From assembly GCA_965240325.2 (NCBI GenBank), contig OZ251224.1, forward strand, positions 3,782,001-3,846,000: a stretch of 64,000 bases of DNA, given 5' to 3'. This document shows, piece after piece, positions 62,240 through 64,000 of the stretch. Position 1 is the first letter of the stretch. Each line of letters opens with the position of its first letter. A model generated the notes under the pieces. The model searched no databases. It was not told the origin of the DNA and saw only the letters and a list, made by a program, of their open reading frames with translations. The position numbers and the translations under genes are program-made. The stretch is from Rebecca billardiae RCC1528 (lineage: Eukaryota > Haptophyta).

Positions 62240-63014
62240 TGCCGCTACGCAGCAGGGCTCCCGCCGCGCGATAGTACAGGCAGCAAGATTTTGCGGGCAA
62301 TATGGAGCTGGATTATCACGCGTTAAGAAACTGCTGCTGGGGCTTATTGCTATCTGCGGATCTGGCCTAGAAAGTGAGACTAGCGATTGGCTGGTTCGCT
62401 ATAGCTACGCATAGGCGCACATCACTATTATATAAGAAACCGGGACTAACTATGCCGGTCACGGCTGTGACATGCACGGTGGACAGACTGTGGACTGGCG
62501 GCCCGCCGAGCAGCCGCCCAGTGCCCGTGGGCGTGGGACGCGACGCGCGGCCCGACTTGAGCTACGAGTGACACGAGTCTCAGGCCAAGGCCAAGCCTCC
62601 CGCCGACTTCTCCTGACTTGACTGACTCCTGACCAGCAGTGCATGCACCGCGCGGCATCCATCTGAATGCAACATCATCATGCCAGATTGAGATTTCGGC
62701 TCCAAAATGGCCCAATTGTTTTTCTTCGGCCGACGAGGGTCATCAGCGCCGGACGGGCCTAAAGACTGAGCGGGGGCCCTTGTGCGCTCTGTCCCCCTGC
62801 GCCCCGGCGGCCCCGCGCAGGCCTGCGCGGCAGGCGGCGGCCCCGCGCGTGGTCCTAGCTGCTAAGAAATTGCTGCAAGAGTGACTGACTCCGGGTGAGG
62901 CGCTCTGGCGCTACCGAACCGGGGCAATGGCTAAGAACTACCGAGACTCAGCGCGCCTCAGGAGTGAAGGGTGAGGTTGCTGGGCCTGGCCGATCGCAGT
63001 CTCAGTGCGGACTC
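62240..63014. other. Intergenic, no gene recognised
   Basis: Between a + gene and a leftward gene, so both 3' UTRs lie here. The GC-rich patch at about 62800-62860 (GGCCCCGCGC repeated) has no coding character. No repeat family member found. Confidence 0.5.
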
Positions 63015-64000
63015 TTACACTTTACCGTCTCTACCAACCAACGGTTGCGGTGACGACGACGATGCAGCTTCTGCTTCTGCTGCTACCGAGCAACGGTACG
63101 CGACCTCGTCCGTGATGGGTGTAGGCATTTGCCATGTGCGCGTGCCACGGCGGCGGAAGACTTCGTGCATGCGCTGTTGGAAGCGCTCACGCACGCCTGT
63201 TTCGAGCTCGGCCATGCGAGCTGCGTGTACCGCCTCGAGCTTCGAGATGTGTGCCGCAAGCAGCGTTGGGGCTGCATCAGCACCAACAGCGTGCACAAGC
63301 ATCCGGAAGATATTGAACGCGCCCTTCAGCACGTCGTCCTCGTAGTCAAAAAGGTCGTCGGCGATATCCGTGAGCAGCTCGTCAGCGTGCAGGAAAGCCA
63401 CCGTGCGCTCGTCCACTTCGACACCACGAAGCTTGTACACAAGCAAATTCAGCACACGATAGTCGAAGGACTTGAGAGCGCTCGCGTGGAGGACCTCGTC
63501 CGCAGTCATGCCTCGCCCACCCGACACTCGGCCACACAGCGCCCTCTCCAGTGCCCAGAACTGTCGCCCACGCGCCAGCTCGCTCTCGATCCGCTCGTCG
63601 AGGAGACCCCTTGCCTCGAGGACGCCCAAAAGGACGGCGTTCGAGTCTGACGTGTCCTGCCGGATGCTGTCCTGCCCCGCGGCGAGCGAGGCTGCCATGC
63701 TTTCGTTCTCTTCGTCCATGGCGTAGATGAGCGCCTCCACGAAAGCTAGCTCGGGCAGGTATCGCACGATGTCTACACCTTCGAGGCCGTGCAGCGGCAG
63801 GTAGGTGCGCGCAAAGTCATCGAGGGTGCCACGGGTGCGCTCGAGCGACGCAAAAGCGATCACAGGCGTACCCATCACTTTGGCGGCAGCACATTCGCAC
63901 ACGGAGTCGCGAAGCTCGCCTGTGAGATGTGTAGACGCCTTGAAGGCCGGCAGGTCCGCCGCGGCATCGGAGATGATCGCGTCGGCCTCGTGCTGAGCGA
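63015..64000 (-). CDS. Unknown protein, partial (5' end beyond the window)
   Basis: The minus-strand frame is open from the right edge to TAA at 63015-63017 (about 328 codons). It enters the window as AQHEADAIISDAAADLPAFK, so the gene continues to the right. It is soluble and helical, without membrane segments. Notable pieces are TYLPLHGLEGVDIVRYLPEL, the acidic helix YAMDEENESMA, KSFDYRVLNLLVYKLRGVEV and the Asp-rich ADELLTDIADDLFDYEDDVL followed by FNIFRMLVHAVG. The Asp-rich helices recall metal-binding helices of isoprenoid-synthase folds, but spacing differs and I do not assign that function. A poly-Ser/Ala/Glu stretch precedes the C-terminus. Codon use is milder in GC than the left half of the window. 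Confidence 0.6.
   Translation of the reverse strand, partial: AQHEADAIISDAAADLPAFKASTHLTGELRDSVCECAAAKVMGTPVIAFASLERTRGTLDDFARTYLPLHGLEGVDIVRYLPELAFVEALIYAMDEENESMAASLAAGQDSIRQDTSDSNAVLLGVLEARGLLDERIESELARGRQFWALERALCGRVSGGRGMTADEVLHASALKSFDYRVLNLLVYKLRGVEVDERTVAFLHADELLTDIADDLFDYEDDVLKGAFNIFRMLVHAVGADAAPTLLAAHISKLEAVHAARMAELETGVRERFQQRMHEVFRRRGTRTWQMPTPITDEVAYRCSVAAEAEAASSSSPQPLVGRDGKV

Overview
The window is nuclear DNA from a photosynthetic eukaryote. The most likely source is a haptophyte or another alga with a secondary plastid, but the sequence alone does not fix the species. Genes are monocistronic and sit on both strands. Coding DNA is extremely GC-rich, several genes have short spliceosomal introns, and two or three predicted proteins begin with a signal peptide followed by a transit-like stretch, which is the import signal of complex plastids. 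I resolved fifteen introns. Twelve have a donor that begins GTGCG and most end in GCAG, so the local splice consensus is distinctive.

Layout. At 0-11 kb lie a GAF-like protein (-), an SNF1/MARK-type Ser/Thr kinase (-), and, divergent from the kinase, a mitochondrial carrier (+) with a long optional N-terminal extension. At 13-28.8 kb one gene encodes a protein of about 4,965 residues: a signal peptide, Cys-bearing RCC1 repeats split by homologously placed introns, about 2,200 residues of Ser-Pro-Pro-Pro repeats, a REJ-like ectodomain, a GPS autoproteolysis motif, and a polycystin-1-like set of membrane helices without a visible channel. This is the most striking object in the window. At 29.4-32.6 kb two same-strand genes both look thylakoid-targeted: a CYP38-like cyclophilin and an unknown small membrane protein.

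At 32.6-41 kb the DNA is repeat-rich. It holds a CT microsatellite, members of several dispersed repeat families, a decayed coiled-coil gene, an MFS transporter (-) with a probable GC-AG intron, and a 667-bp mobile element. Both ends of that element are 96-bp perfect palindromes, and it is flanked by the 5-bp direct repeat TAGAC. At 41.2-49.2 kb are a four-exon long-chain acyl-CoA synthetase (-), a divergent NAD(P)-binding SDR-type protein (+), and a nitroreductase/polysaccharide pyruvyl transferase fusion (-). At 49.2-52.6 kb there are only repeats and no convincing gene.

At 52.6-64 kb are an EDR2-like PH-START-DUF1336 protein (-) divergent from a three-exon Mpv17/PMP22 protein (+), a GT92-like glycosyltransferase (+), an unknown protein (-) head-to-head with a TPR protein (+) only 36 bp away, and an unknown gene (-) that runs off the right edge. 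Likely cellular themes are lipid and membrane metabolism (ACSL, EDR2-like, Mpv17), cell-surface or extracellular glycan and receptor functions (the giant protein, GT92-like, pyruvyl transferase fusion), and plastid lumen biogenesis. No operon logic applies. I found no rRNA, CRISPR array or canonical tRNA.
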